Positions 22,832-36,284 of a DNA stretch of 64,000 nt are shown here, in pieces. Source of the stretch: Sambucus nigra. Its lineage: Eukaryota; Streptophyta; Magnoliopsida; Dipsacales; Adoxaceae. The notes under the pieces are model-generated. The model was not told where the DNA came from, made no database searches, and saw only the letters and a list, made by a program, of their open reading frames with translations. The number at the start of each line of letters is the position of its first letter. The first letter of the stretch is position 1. The position numbers and the translations under genes were made by a program. The DNA lies in assembly GCA_949130495.1 (NCBI GenBank), contig OX422208.1, positions 692,245,702 through 692,309,701 on the forward strand, given 5' to 3'.

Positions 22832-25475
22832 TGTGACACCCCGCTTATTAAAATAAGAGGTGGCTATCCTGCTACTCCAATAAAATAGGAATCTTAAATG
22901 GTCCATTCTTAGCATCACTGTCGCATAATAATAGTACAAGACAACCACCAAATATTTTTTAAAACGTATGTCATATACAATTTTTCTAATCTAATGAAAA
23001 CAATTTTGATCATCCAATTTATAAAAAAAGGTGGATATATATAAGGGCAAGTAGAAGTTTAATAACAAGTATACGAAATTTAACCGAATAAGTTGTCGGT
23101 TAATAGACTAATACAAAATGTTACACCAAGTATTCCAGTAGATATGAATAATAACTGGGGTAACATGCTCGAATATACATGAAGACCATAACTAGAATAT
23201 CCAAAAGATTGATGCGTCTAATACAAAAATCCTACAACATCCACAAAATGTTATAGCTCATTTACACTGGTAAGGGAGGATCAAAGCGAGCGTCGTTGCC
23301 AAGGAGCACCTTAGCATAAATAAGAGCCACACGAGAAAGAGAAATATAAATAGGTCAGGGCCCAGTTTGATATGATACACATCTGAATAAAATGCATAAA
23401 AGTTATGAATGCTAACATTATAAACAAGTTAAGTTCGCTCTTCATTATAAGAATCATCCTCACCTCTCTTCTAAGTGCACATCCTATCTTCATACCATTC
23501 CATTATAAGTTAAACTACCCATCTAATTAAGAGGAATAGCCTAATTCTATTTAACATTCTAATTTTCAAATTCATAAAATGTATCTTCACAAGTAAATTT
23601 ATCATTAGGGATCATATACCATACAGTTGATTTATAGATTCATTAACTCGTTCATATGAAATGCCATAACCGTGAGAACAATAACAATCATAATATAACG
23701 GTTCTAAGACCATCCTTCTGGGAGTCACCCCACTGGATGCGCCCCAAAATGCTATCATCTTCCAGGGCCTATAATCAAGACCACCTGGGTATCCCAAATC
23801 GCAACACATGGGAAGCGGCCATATACCTTCAATAGTGAGTCATAACCATACCCAGAATTACCTCACTTCGAATAAAGAATTCATACAATGTTACCATCGA
23901 TCCTATGGCCGAAGGACTATATTCTCCCTACATCATTAGCTAGGGGATTTGCCTCATTCGTGTAACTTCCCTCATGATAGCATTTTGAGACGTATGTATG
24001 TGAGTGTCATAATTACAGGGTATACCAATTAAACTTACTCTTCTTATTTCTGAAACCATATGTGCATACCAATTTAGGCTACAAAGTATAATTACCCTCA
24101 TATGAGCCCCCAAAAGTGCAAAACGATGCTACCCGACTCTACCCTAGTCCTAGACTCATTTACCAGATGAAATGAGACATTAAGTCCTGCTAAATAGTCC
24201 CCGAAATAAGCCTAGATACCCCCTTGTTAACCTAGGGTATTAATCCCCCTTATGTGAGACTCTCATACTCTTTATTTAATCATATGTGAAGGCTCCTAAG
24301 ACTCAAACCTCAAAGAAAGGGAGTAGAAACTAACTTGGAAAATTTTCCTAAAACAGCAGGATTTTAGAATAGATTCACCTAATGCCGAATCAATTCGCCC
24401 ATGAAAGCGAATCAATACGCTCATAAAGAAAATCGATTCGGTTGAGAAAACCAACCTTCTGTCTAAGCCCGAATCGATTCAGATTTAACCCGAATCGATT
24501 TGTTTCCTCGGACCTATAGCCACTATTTTAGCGAATCGATTGGCTAAGGAGAGTGAATCGATTCGCCCTGGTCGAGATGCCCAGTTGTGGATACGAGTTG
24601 ATATGAACCCTAAAGCCCTAAATATCTTTCTTCTTTCATCTAACCCAACATCATCAACTCATAACCTCTCTAAATCACTTAACCAAGTTAACCTACTAGA
24701 AGAGACCACTAAAACTATTCTAGATCATACAATCCTAGGATTTAAAAAACAAAATGATCAAAATCGATAAATGGTTCAAGCTCAAGAACACTAACTATAT
24801 ATACAAATTATTCACACCCAATCATACATTTATGCAAGTTAGAAACTTGCCTCAAGATTTTAGTCTCGCATTCTTCCTCTTTGAAACGATTTTCGAGCTT
24901 GAAGTGGCAAATCTTCTCTTTTCTCTTCTTTCTCTCAAGCTCTCACTTCTCTCAAACTCTCTAGGTGCAGAAATACACAAATGAGATATAAATGCTCTTA
25001 CAAGACTTAAATGCATCAAATACATTAAGACCAACATTAAATACTACTACATACTTTAAATGACTCGTAACATCATATTTAAGTTATAACTAGCCAAAAA
25101 CACCCCTGAACCCAAAAACACATCTGGCACTTATTTTGACTATCTCAGCCATTCCTGGACTAACCTTACCCTTTAAACTGACCTCTGAAATATCGTTAAT
25201 TAACTTATATTCCAACGTCATATTAACAATCTAATAATAACCCGAATGGAATATAAATCATAATTGTTGCTTAAACCACAACGAAATCACAATGACACAG
25301 CAAAATATAATGTTACACTATTTACATTCGCTTAATGGTAAATATGCAAAACTCAGTAAATATTATCTCTTAAATGACTTAAAGTAATATTTACTTCAAC
25401 TTCCTTTATTTTATATAATTAACCCATAAGGAAATTTAATATAAAAATAATTACTCATAAATAAGGGGTATTACA
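22832..25475 (-). repeat. 3' LTR of element F
   Basis: Begins TGTGACACCCCGC, ends GGGGTATTACA. It contains about seven copies of an AATCGATT-centred motif at 24383-24570. It is colinear with 30277-32912, with 8 or so differences in a 210-base sample. Confidence 0.94.
24383..24570. repeat. GAATCGATTC palindrome cluster (left LTR of F)
   Basis: Seven exact or one-off copies of CGAATCGATTCG in under 190 bases; repeated in the right LTR at about 31824-32010. Position within the LTR is similar to that of the ATCGAT block of element A. Confidence 0.85.
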
Positions 25476-25490
25476 TAGTCCCCCCTTACT
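25476..25490 (-). other. Polypurine tract of element F
   Basis: AGTAAGGGGGGACTA in element orientation precedes TGTAATACCC. Confidence 0.85.
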
Positions 25491-25499
25491 AGGGAATTT

Positions 25500-26900
25500 T
25501 GCCCTCAAAATTTAGGCGTACCTGGTAAAAAGAGGTATGGGTACTTCCCTAGAATTTCATCCTCTCATCCCCAAGTTGATTCCTCCGTATTATGTTGTCC
25601 CCACTAGACTCGTACTAAGGGTACTACTTCGATCTTAGTCTGCGCTTTCTGCGGTCTAGAATGGCAACCGGTTGTTCCTCATATAAAATATCGGGTTGTA
25701 ACTCGATATCATCCAATGGCATGTGCCAATGAGCTCCCTCGCATATTTTAGACTTCTTTAAAGATGAAATATGGAACACGTCATGAATTTGATGTAGGCA
25801 TTCCGACAAGGGAAGTTAATACGCCATGGGGCCTACTTTTGCAATAACGGAAAAAGGGCCTAAATAGCACGGCACAAGTTTGCCTTTCTTCTCGAACCGC
25901 ATTATACCCTTCATCGGGGATACCCATACTAAAACTTGATCCCCCACTTCCAATTCCACATGCCTCTGATTCTCTTCGGCATAGCTCTTCTGGCGATCTT
26001 GTGTAATTAATATGTGATTTTGAATAAGTTCAATATTTGAAGAGGCGTCTTTGATTAATTTAGGTCAAAGGATCTTATTATCTCCTACTTCCAACCAACA
26101 AGCAGGTGATCGACGCGGTCGTTCATATAATTCTTCATATAGTTCCATACCTATCATGAATTGGTACGAATTATTGTATGCAAACTCGACGAGCGGAAGG
26201 TATTGTTCCCATCCTCCTTTAAAGTCAAGTATGCACATTCGAAGCATATCCACCAACATTTGGTTGACTCTATCCATTTTCCAATCAATTTTGTCGATGG
26301 TATGAGGTACTCAACTGCAATTCAATCCCCCATATCCTTTTGGAAACTTTGCCCAAAATGGGATACAAAAATTTTGTCTCGGTCTGAGACTATATTGATA
26401 GGCACCCCATGGAGTTTCAAAATTTTTGCAATAAAGAGCTGGGAATAATGTGTCGTATTATAATCCGTCCGTACTGGTAGGAAGTGTTCCGATTTGGTCA
26501 AACGATCAATGATAACCCAAATAGAATCATGGCCACCTTGCGACATGGGCAGTCTAGTGATAAAATCCATTGAGATACTCTCCCATTTTCACACTGGTAT
26601 TTCTAGCAGTTGCAACAATCCAATCGGTCGCTGGTGATCCATCTTCACCAATTGATAAGTGGTGCATTGGGAGACAAACTCAGAAATGTACCTTTTCATT
26701 CCCGCCCACCAGTACTGACGGTGCATATCTTGGTACATTTTGTCTCCCCCTGGGTATACTATAAATCTTAAACCATGGGATTTAGTCATGACATAACGTC
26801 TCAAGTCTCCTTCGTCCGGGACTATAAGTCTTCCGTGGAAATGTAACCCACCCTCAGAACTAATAGAGTAGGAGTCCACTCCTTCGATTAACAATTGACG
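25500..26900 (-). pseudogene. Integrase and chromodomain of element F (degenerate)
   Basis: 26589-26894 gives the zinc region (SHGLRFIVYPGGDKMYQD, WWAGMKRYISEFVSQCTTYQ); both the second histidine and the last cysteine are tyrosine. 26322-26570 gives the core (MDFITRLPMSQGGHDSIWVI, IVSDRDKIFVSHFGQSF) with both aspartates. 26065-26277 continues with MLVDMLRMCILDFKGGWEQY. The C-terminal end has HQIHDVFHISSL and, from about 25700 to 25500, a chromodomain (PVAILDRRKRRLRSK, VPLVRV, TEESTWG, GKYPYLF) broken by two stops. It is a non-functional copy of the enzyme that inserts the element. Confidence 0.88.
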
Positions 26901-28350
26901 TGCTCGATCTTGAAAATCTGTATCCCCTCCTTGAGATTTTACTATTCACATCACTATGGCAGATGTAACAATCAACATTGACATGCATGCTCTTACTATA
27001 GCATCATCTTGGCTAATTTCTTTCCATTTGGCTTTCCACACTTCCGTTAGTTTCCTTACGGGTCTTCAACTCAGCGCATCCGCTACTACATTTGCCTTGC
27101 CTGGGTGGTAATGAATATTGAATTGATAGTCCTTCATGAATTTTAACCACCGACGTTGCCGCGTATTTAGATCTTTTTACGAGAATAAATATTATAACGA
27201 CTTCTAATACATAAAAAGCCTAAATTTCTCACCCAGGAAGTAATGCCTTCATATCTTTAAGGCGAACACTACCGTAGTAAGCTCCAAATCAGGCATGGGA
27301 TAATTATTCTCACGGGGATTAAGCTTGTGAGACGCATATGCAATGGTCATATGTTCCTGTTGTAACTCACCCCCAATACTTGTAGAGATGCATCCATAAA
27401 GACCAAATAGTATACTCCCGATCTTGGGAATGCGAGTACAGAAGCAGAAGTTAACTTCTCCTTCAGGTCATTAAAAGCTAGCTGATAAGAGTCATCCCAA
27501 ACAAATTGCACTCTTTTTCGGGTCAAATTCATCAAATGGCCAGTGATTTCAGAAAAACCCTTAATGAAACAGTGGTAATAACCCGCCAAACCCTGAAAAA
27601 TACAGATCTCTGTTGGCATTGTGGGTTGATCCCATTCTCTCACTGCTGCAACCTTATTTGAGTCTACGAAAATACCCTCAGTCGTTACTATATGCCCCAA
27701 AAATTGCACTTCCTGCAACCAGAAACCATATTTCTTGAACTTAGCATAAATTTGAAGATCCCGTAGTGTCTACAGGATAAATCGGAAGTGTTTGTCATGG
27801 TCAGCTTCAGTCCGAGAATAGACTATAATATCATCAATAAACACTATAACAAACTGGTCTAAGAAGTCCCGAAATACTCGATTCATTAGGTCCATAAATA
27901 ATGGAGGAGCATTGGTTAGCCCAAAAGGTATGACCCAAAACTCATAAGATCCATATTGGGTCAAGAATGCGATTTTCAACACGTCCTGCTCTCAAACTCT
28001 TAGTTGATGGTACCCATTCCTCAAATCTATTTTAGAGAAGTACGACGCTCCTCTTAATTGATTAAAAAATCATCAATTCGGGGTAAAGGGTATATATTCC
28101 TTATGGTTACCTTATTCAATTCACGGTAATCGATGCATAACTAGAGGGAACCATCTCTCTTCGTCATAAATAATACGGGAGCACCCCAGGGTGACGTGCT
28201 ATGCCGAATGAACCCTTATCCCAACAGTTGCTGAATTTGATCCCTTAACTCCCTTATTTGCAAAAGATCCATACGGTATGGAGTTCACGCAATCATTCGA
28301 GTCCCCAGCGCTAAATCAATTACGAACTCAATATCACGACTTGGAGATAA
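26901..28350 (-). pseudogene. Reverse transcriptase and RNase H of element F (degenerate)
   Basis: The RT is broken near 28060-28200 but recognisable: [19 protein letters not shown] and YPLPRIDD phrases, then 27770-27982 with [20 protein letters not shown] and FIDDIIVYS, keeping the catalytic D-D pair that A has lost. 27347-27718 has MQEVQFLGHIVTTEG, GLAGYYHCFIKGF and WDDSYQLAFNDLKEKL, then VFMDASL of RNase H. RNase H ends near 27090 with WLKF and [18 protein letters not shown] wording on decayed frames. Confidence 0.85.
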
Positions 28351-28362
28351 GCTTGATATTTC

Positions 28363-28806
28363 CTAAAAGACATCTTCAAATTCTTTAACAATAGGAATTG
28401 AGTCTAGGGAAATAATTACTTCTTGTAAAGTTTCCTCCTCAATACAATACAAGTGTGTGCTCGAACCTTCCTCCGGAAGAGGCATAGCCACCAAAAACAT
28501 TTCATTCCCTGGAATGGCAAAGACTATACTCCTTTGATAATAATTCACCATGGCTCGGTATTTTACTAACCAATCCATGCCCAAAGTAACATCATACCCG
28601 ACTATGTCTAGGACGAGCAAATCGGCCTCAAAGCGCAATCTACCAAGGTCTATTCCCACCCCTTTACAAATAAAGAATATAAGCGAGCCATCACCCATGG
28701 AAGACACCAGACTAGTAAATATACTTTTGGCAGACTTAAATAACCCTGGCGACTGAGCAAATTGCCTCGCAATAAATGAGTGTGTTGCGCCCGTGTCAAA
28801 TAACAC
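28363..28806 (-). pseudogene. Aspartic protease of element F
   Basis: A 147-codon block starts with MLFDTGATHSFIARQFAQS, the DTG active site in its most common chromovirus wording, and includes GYDVTLGMDWLVKYRAMVNY. It is open from end to end and so is the best-kept domain of F. Normally it processes the Gag-Pol polyprotein. The frames before and after are broken. Confidence 0.9.
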
Positions 28807-28899
28807 TCAACCCACATACCCGTGAATAGGAAACTTACCCTCAATAGCTGGCAGTGCAGGCGATACTGGAGGAAACAAATCATCATGCATATTATACAT

Positions 28900-30088
28900 A
28901 CGCCCATACTGAAGTTGTCCATATTATAGAGGGACGGCTGGAATAGGTAATGGAAGTTGTGGATGTGCCTGCGGATTCTGAGGGCCTCTAGGCAACTGTC
29001 CCCCGTTCAACTGTGGACAAGCTCTCCTCATGTGACCCTATTCACCGCACTGAAAACAACGTCCTAAAAAAATTTCTAGATGTCGACCCTGATTGTTGTT
29101 TCGAAACTGCCTCGCACCTTAGCCCTATTGGCCTTAGTGCTGCTGCTGCTGAGCACCCTGATTTTGACTAAAACCACCTCCCCCAAAGTTGAAAACCCCT
29201 AAAGAGTTATTTCTTAGCTGAGTCCCCTTACTGTAGGTCTTTCTCTTTCTGCTTATTCCCAAACTGTTATGGTGGTCGCAGTGCTCCATCGGGACCACTT
29301 CCTCCTTGTTTACTAGATTGACCAGAATCTCCAATCTTCTTACTCCCCTTCAAGAGAAGACGATGATCCTGGAAATGGAGTAAAGATGCATTTATCACAT
29401 TGCCAAATGTTTGCAAAGCCAGGTTTCCCAATAAGTGCTTCCTTATCCTCCAACTCAAACCCCCGATAAATTTTAAAATCCTCCTTTCTGGATTTACCTC
29501 ATCCGTCACAAAGTTTGCTAAATGAGTAAATTCTTCTTCATATTCCGCCACTGATCACTCCCCTTGAATAACATCTTGAAGTTTCCTCCTCATCTCCTTC
29601 GAGATTGATGGAGGAAAATACTTTCGATCAAACAAAATCCATAATTTTGAGATAGTCATGATATCCCTTTGTTACGGAGTTTTCACCGACTCCCACCATT
29701 GTAGGGCTTCTCCTACGAGTTTAAATGTGGCGAGAATCAATTTCTGCTCCCCGCTACATTCCACCATTCGAAGATGGCATTGAATATTTTTCTTTCATTG
29801 ATTTGCCACAATTACATCAGCGCCACCCTACAACTCTGGAGGGTGACCTTTCAGGAAGGATTCTCTAACTCTTTCCCATGTGTAGGTTCCCGTATGGGCT
29901 TGAACTACCGGTGCGTTCGGTTATTGGGCTTGTGAAAGATGTTGTGCTATAGCGGTCATTGTAGCGTTGACTTCCTGGGCAATAATATTAGCCACCTCTA
30001 TCACATTCATTGTTCCCTACGGTGGTGGGGGATCTACGTCCTCTGCAACTCAATTTACCCTTTTTTAGCAACCTCATCTAGGAGGCAT
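28900..30088 (-). pseudogene. gag of element F (degenerate)
   Basis: The start at 30088 (MPPR) is followed within a few codons by stops. The core is seen at 29267-29551 (MAEYEEEFTHLANFVTDEV, LSWRIRKHLLGNL, NASLLHFQDHRLLLKGSKK), then a Gln-rich linker and, near 29020-29060, a zinc knuckle with all four CCHC ligands but a stop inside it (codon at 29038-29040). Same layout as gag of A. Confidence 0.85.
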
Positions 30089-30262
30089 CTGAGATAAAAA
30101 AAACAACTGAATCAATATAAAGTTAAAAAAAATTATCCTTACGTGAAAAAAAATCTTAAACGCAGATAAGCAAAACAGTCCTAATAATAGGGCTCTATAT
30201 CAAATAACACTACAGTAGAATGTGACAAGTCTACGTAGATCCTAAGGACTCTAGAACGTTAT

Positions 30263-30274
30263 GCTCTGATACTA
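30263..30274 (-). other. Primer-binding site of element F (tRNA-Met)
   Basis: TAGTATCAGAGC on the minus strand: the initiator tRNA-Met site with one change, two bases from the LTR. Confidence 0.85.
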
Positions 30275-30276
30275 TC

Positions 30277-32912
30277 TTTGAAACCCCGCTTATTAAAATA
30301 AGAGGTGGCCTTCCCGTTACTCCAATAAAATAGGAATCTTAAATGGTCCACTCTTAGCATCATTATCACATAATAATAGTACGAGACAACCACCAAATAT
30401 TTTTGAAAACAAGATGTCATATACAATTTTGATAATCCAATGAAAACAATTTTGATTACCCAATATATACCGAAAGGTGGATTTATATAAGAACATGTAA
30501 AAGTTTAATAACAAGTCTACGAAATTTAACCAAATAAGTTGTCAGTTAGCAAACTAATACAAAAGGTTACACCAAGTATTATAGTAGATATGAATAATAA
30601 CTAGGGAAACACACCCGAGTATACAAACGGATCATAACTAGAATATCCAAAAGATTGATGTGTCTAATACAAAAATCCGACAACATTCGCAAATGTTGTA
30701 GATCATTTACACTGGGAAGGGAGGATCAAAGTGGGCGCCCTTGCGTCTACCGCATAAATAATAACCACACGAGAAAGAGAAATATAAACAGGTTAGGTTC
30801 CGGTTTGATATGATATACATGTGAATAAAATGCATAACAGTTATGAATACTAACATCATAAACATGTTAAGTTCACTCTTCATTATAAGAATCATCCTCA
30901 CGTCTGTTATAAGTGCACATCCTAGCGCCATATCATTGAATTATAAGTTGAACTACCCATCTAATTAAGAGGAATAGCATAATATATTTAACATGATTAA
31001 TTTGCAAATTCATAAAATTTATCTTCATGAGTCAATTTATCGTTGGGGATCATATACCATAAAGTTGATTTATAGATTCATTAACTCATTCATATGAAAT
31101 TCCATATCCGTGAGAACAATAATAATCATAATATAACGGTTCTAAGACCATCCTTCCGGAAGTCACCCCACGGGATGTGCCCCTAAATGTTATCATCTTC
31201 CAGGGCCTATAATCAAGACCACCTGGGTATCCCAAATCGCAACGCATGGGAAGCGTCCATATACCTTTAATAGTGAGTCTTAACCATACCCAGAATTACC
31301 TTACTTAGAATAAAATAATCATATCATGTAACCAGCGGCCCTATGGCCCGAGGACTATATTCTCCTTGCATTATTAGCGAGGGGATTTATCTCCTTCATA
31401 TAACTTCCCTCATGATAGCATTTAGAGAGGTATGTATGGGAGTGCCATAATTACAAGGTATACCAATTAAACTTACTCTTATTATTTTCGAAACCATATG
31501 TGCATACCAATTTAGGCTACAAAATATAATTACCCTCATATTAGCCCCCAAAAGTCCAAAACGATGCTACCCGACTCTACCCTAGTCCTAGACTCGTTTA
31601 CCAGATGAAATGAGACATTAAGTCCTGCTAAATAGTCCCCGAAATAAGCCTAGATACCCCCTTATTAACCTAGGGTATTAATCCCCCTTATGTGAGACTC
31701 TAATACTCTTTATTTCATCATATGTGAAGGTTCCTAAGCCTTAAACCTCAAAGAAAGGGAGTAGAAACTAACTTGGAAAATTTTCCTAAAACAACAGGAT
31801 TTTAGAATAGATTCACCTAATGCCAAATCAATTCACCCATGAAAGCGAATCAATACGCTCATAAAGAAAATCGATTCGGTTGAGAAAACCAACCTTCTGT
31901 CTAAGCCCGAATCGATTCAGTTTTAACCCGAATCGATTCGTTTCCTCGGACCTATAGCCACTATTTTAGCGAATCGATTGGCTAAGGAGAGTGAATCGAT
32001 TCGCCCTGGTCGAGATGCCTAGTTGTGGATACGAGTTGATATGAACCCTAAAGCCCCAAATATCTTTCTTCTTTCATCTAACCCAACATCATCAACTCAT
32101 AACCTCTCTAAATCACTCAACCAAGCTAACCTACTAGAAGAGATCACTAAAACTATTCTAGATCATACAATCCTAGGATTTAAACAACAAATGATCAAAA
32201 TTCATAAATGGGTCAAGCTCAAGAACACTAACTATATATACAAATTATTCACACCCAATCATACATTTATGCAAGTTAGAAACTTGCCTCAAGATTGTAG
32301 TCTCGGATTCTTCCTCTTTGAAACGATTTTCGAGCTTGAAGTGGCAAATCTTCTCTTTTCTCTTCTTTCTCTCAAGTTCTCACTTCTCTCTAACTCTCTA
32401 GGTGTAGAAATACACAAATGAGATATAAATGCTCTTACAAGACTTAAATGCATCAAATACATTAATCCCAACATTAAATACTACTACATACTTTAAATGA
32501 CCCGTAACATCATATTTAAGTTATAACTAGACAAAAACACCCCTGAACCCAAAAACACATCTGGCACTTATTTTGACTATCTCAGCCATTCCTGGACTAA
32601 CCGTACCCTTTAAACTGACCTCTGAAATATAGTTAATTAACTTATATTCCAACGTCATATTAACAATCTAATAATAACCCGAATGGAATATAAATCATAA
32701 TTGTTGCTTAAACAACAACGAAATCACAATGACACAACAAAATATAATGTTACACTATTTACATTCGCTTAACGGTAAATATGCAAAACTCAGTAAATAT
32801 TATATCTTAAATCACTTAAAGTAATATTTACTTCAACTTCGTTTATTTTATATAATTAACCTATAAGGAAATTTAATATAAAAATAATTACTCATAAATT
32901 AGGGCTATTACA
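30277..32912 (-). repeat. 5' LTR of element F
   Basis: Colinear with 22832-25475. Its left end is mutated (TTTGAAACCCC for TGTGACACCCC). The right end is GGGCTATTACA. Confidence 0.94.
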
Positions 32913-35774
32913 ACTTGAATGAGCTTGTTGTTAACCATACAATTCTAATTTCTCACTCCAAGAAGTAATACACCTACCTATTCATCACCGTACATTCGAC
33001 TTATACCTTTCGTTGCGTCAATCTGATAGCCCTAGTACTACTCTAGGTATCTCACCTTAATGCGCTCACTTGAGACTCACATTACTCCACTCCCCATGAA
33101 AAAGAAATACGGTGTGTTAAGTTCTCCTCGGTGCCTAACATTATACCATATTCTCAAGTCACCATCCCGCTCTTAACGACCGGAGACACCGACTACCATT
33201 TCAGCCAGTCAAAAAGTTTGTTATTCCTAAGAAAGGCCAATACTACAAGTAAATTGTGTGGACGAAAGTAAAACCACCCCTTCACGGATCTTTATGCAAT
33301 ATCAAGAATACCTCGGATAGGCGCACCCAGTTACCGAGTCGCATTGACCATACCTGGTCCATCGCGCTCTACTAGGTCCAACTGTGCCACACTATGACAT
33401 ATAACCAATTCGAGTTACCACAAATATGAGAATACCGATCCCTGTTTATAGAAATCAAAAGGGACACTCGAGAGTCAAAAGGAATAAGAAATTCTCTCGA
33501 AAAATTCCCACCCGTATGCATCAGGCTATGATTTACGGGAAGTGAACCTATGCAATAGTCTTGAAGTCATATCTCTCATTACAAACATTCTCACCGGGTA
33601 CTAATCCTATACATACCCCGTCTTAGTTCATCAACAATGATGAATCAAATCATAACCATTCATTATCGCAACACAAAATCAACACTCGAACTCGTAGTTA
33701 TCTAGGAAGTCAAATGCGCGAATTCCATCCTTGGGAGTGAGGCCCTTCCCCTCATGTCCTTAGAACACATGAACCATTCCAATTGGTGGATGCCTTGCAC
33801 CCTTCTATATACTGACCTTACATATTCATCGGAGATGACGTCACCAATATATTACACCTAGGTTACTATTTGCCTTATTGTATTGTGATCGTAACAACAA
33901 TTCCTTTAGGAAGTATTCGATTTAAAAGAGACATTCACCTTATTGTGTCCTATGATTATGCGGGGTTGTCAATAAGATTATTTCCCGATTCTACCCAAAC
34001 TGAACCCACGTTATGACCACACCGGCTGCCATTGGCATCCTAAGGGTAGTTAATACCACCCAAGGCTACATCTCCTAATCTGTACCGGCTTGGTAGGACA
34101 TTCTAAGAGCTAATCCTAGCACACCGTCAACACATGCCAACATTCTAATCCTTATTTGATATTACCCCACCTTGGTTGCCATTTCAAGTCTCCACATGAC
34201 TTCATTCATCTAAGTCTTTAATACTTTTCACAACATTCCTCAAAATAAGGTGCCACGTCACCACTACTAGTCATTACGTGACACCTAATCAATATGCCCC
34301 ATAAAAGATACGAGATTCTAACTCCTCCTTGGAGGATACCACCCGTCTATGTCAATTCGAGAAAACTACACCCGGCACGTACACTATACGAATCTTCTGC
34401 ACCTTAACCAGCAACCTGAGATCATCACCTGATCCTCTCCCCAATCATTACTATGATGATAATTCTTCTTCCTATACGATTCAACTGGTCTCCTAAAGAT
34501 AATAAACACATTCCATATAAAAGTCCCCAACCCGACAAGATTTTATCATCCATACCTTAATCATTGAAAGTGAGCTCCATAAACCTTTCAATACTTTTAT
34601 CATGATTACTAGGCACTCATGATGGCACTAGTCCACGAGCTTCTACACATGGTGTACTCTAACCATCAAACACCTCAAGGCATCATAACAGTTGATTTAT
34701 ATCCCCAATGACGCCACACACTATTGGTCCTACAGACACTCTAGTATACCCTTAAACCACCCTCACACTAAGATTACCTCTCACTTAGCCATCACATTAG
34801 CAGTTACAATGGGCCTTTACACTTACATAATGATTTATCTTTATTTCAAACAGTCGTGACCATAAGCCACGTCATAAACCACAACTAATGCTACTAAGGA
34901 TTTTGGCAGAATACAGAGCGTCGCCTATAACCTATAAACCTCTAGTTTTGCTTCATCGACATAACTAAAGATCATATTCATTGGAATCACATCACATCTC
35001 CTAAAAACTCAACATAGAATACTATTTGGATCTTACTCCTAAGGCTTGTCACCCATCAATTGATATCTACGTAACATTCGCAACTTGCCTATAACTCTTA
35101 TTATACCCTACGTGGTATAACTTTTAATCAAGAATCACCAGAACACTTGCACGTAGCAATACTATCTTACCGACCTAGATCGAGTACCCATCCCAAGTGT
35201 TGAATAACACGATTCATCATGCCCACTAAATCATAAATTGTCTTAAGATGTGATACTACCTCAAGGATCGAATTCACCTAACCAAAGCATTGGCATTGAC
35301 TACCCTATGTACTTAGTCGAAGAACTGAACACATTCCTATCAATATTGCACACTATTAGGTGTGACACACTAGCCACCTAATCTCCATGGTTGACTTTAC
35401 ATGAGTCATGTTTCTAATTCAATGGATGTCATTCACCATTCTCTATATCTCAATTGGTTTCTCACATCACTACGGTTTAACACACGAGAACCTCACACTA
35501 AAAACTTGCGATGTCGCTACTATTGTCTTGCATGGACACTCGTAACTTACTAGCATATAAAAATAAAAAGCTCAAAAGTGATTAACGATAACTAACTTGT
35601 TCGCCTTCTACTTGGAAAATAATTCACCTGTTGTGCTAACCTCTTTGACTTTACCGTCGAGTACAAGAACTAACCATCACCAAAACTACTGTGATCGTAC
35701 CAAACCAACACCGACGTTAAAAGATCCACTACCGACCACACCACATCACTCCCAAAAGGAACCTTGAACCTATA
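32913..35774 (-). other. Interior of element E, right part
   Basis: About 2.9 kb with no ORF over about 60 codons on either strand and no gag or pol motif that I can recognise. Composition is even and stop-rich in all frames, as in a large retrotransposon derivative or very old coding sequence. Confidence 0.6.
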
Positions 35775-35786
35775 GCTCTGATACTA
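35775..35786 (-). other. Primer-binding site of element E (tRNA-Met)
   Basis: TAGTATCAGAGC on the minus strand, two bases from the LTR start at 35789, as in F. Confidence 0.8.
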
Positions 35787-36192
35787 TTTGTAATGCCCCA
35801 GTCCGGATTTATGGGTCACCCGTAGTTAACCCAATTCGACTCGAGCATTGGGTGTGAAGTGAAATAAAAAACCTATATAATGTTTCTAATCCAGTTTTAT
35901 TTTAAGTTAACGTTTCACTTATTTAGCATGCAATTCCAATTTCAAATTAACCTACGTGAGGTACCATAGGGAGCACCCCGGAGTCGAAGCATTCAGAGCT
36001 ACTAATGTAATATAAAATAGAGTACTTACCTGTATAACACACTCAAAATACGAAATTGCACCCAACATGTCGTAACAAAATGAAGGAGTGAGGCGAATAC
36101 TCAGTAGAAAATATACAAATGTTGTATAAAATCGAACGGCCGAAAGAAGACTCTAACACTTTACACCTACACTCACATGCAACTACCTCATA

Positions 36193-36193
36193 C

Positions 36194-36283
<90 letters not shown>

Positions 36284-36284
36284 G
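36193..36284. repeat. Compound GT/TA/AC microsatellite
   Basis: ACGTGTGTGTGTA, about 35 TA steps, TACACACGT: the whole tract is close to a perfect palindrome. The left LTR of E has only a short TATATATATA here. Confidence 0.92.

Larger units (their letters stand above)
22832..32912 (-). mobile_element. Ty3/gypsy chromovirus, Tekay-like (element F), complete but degenerate
   Basis: LTRs 22832-25475 and 30277-32912 enclose minus-strand gag, protease, RT, RNase H, integrase and chromodomain. The order, the motifs and the tRNA-Met primer site are as in A, but the LTRs are unrelated in most of their length, so it is a second family of the same clade. Many stops show it is inactive. It sits inside the interior of E. 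The flanking pentamers (CACAA left, ACTTG right) do not match. Confidence 0.93.

Noticed and set aside
24540..24984. Plus-strand frames in the F LTR, repeated at 32023-32421
   Set aside because: Present in both LTRs only because the LTRs are copies; no family motif, opposite to element transcription, and frame lengths differ between copies.
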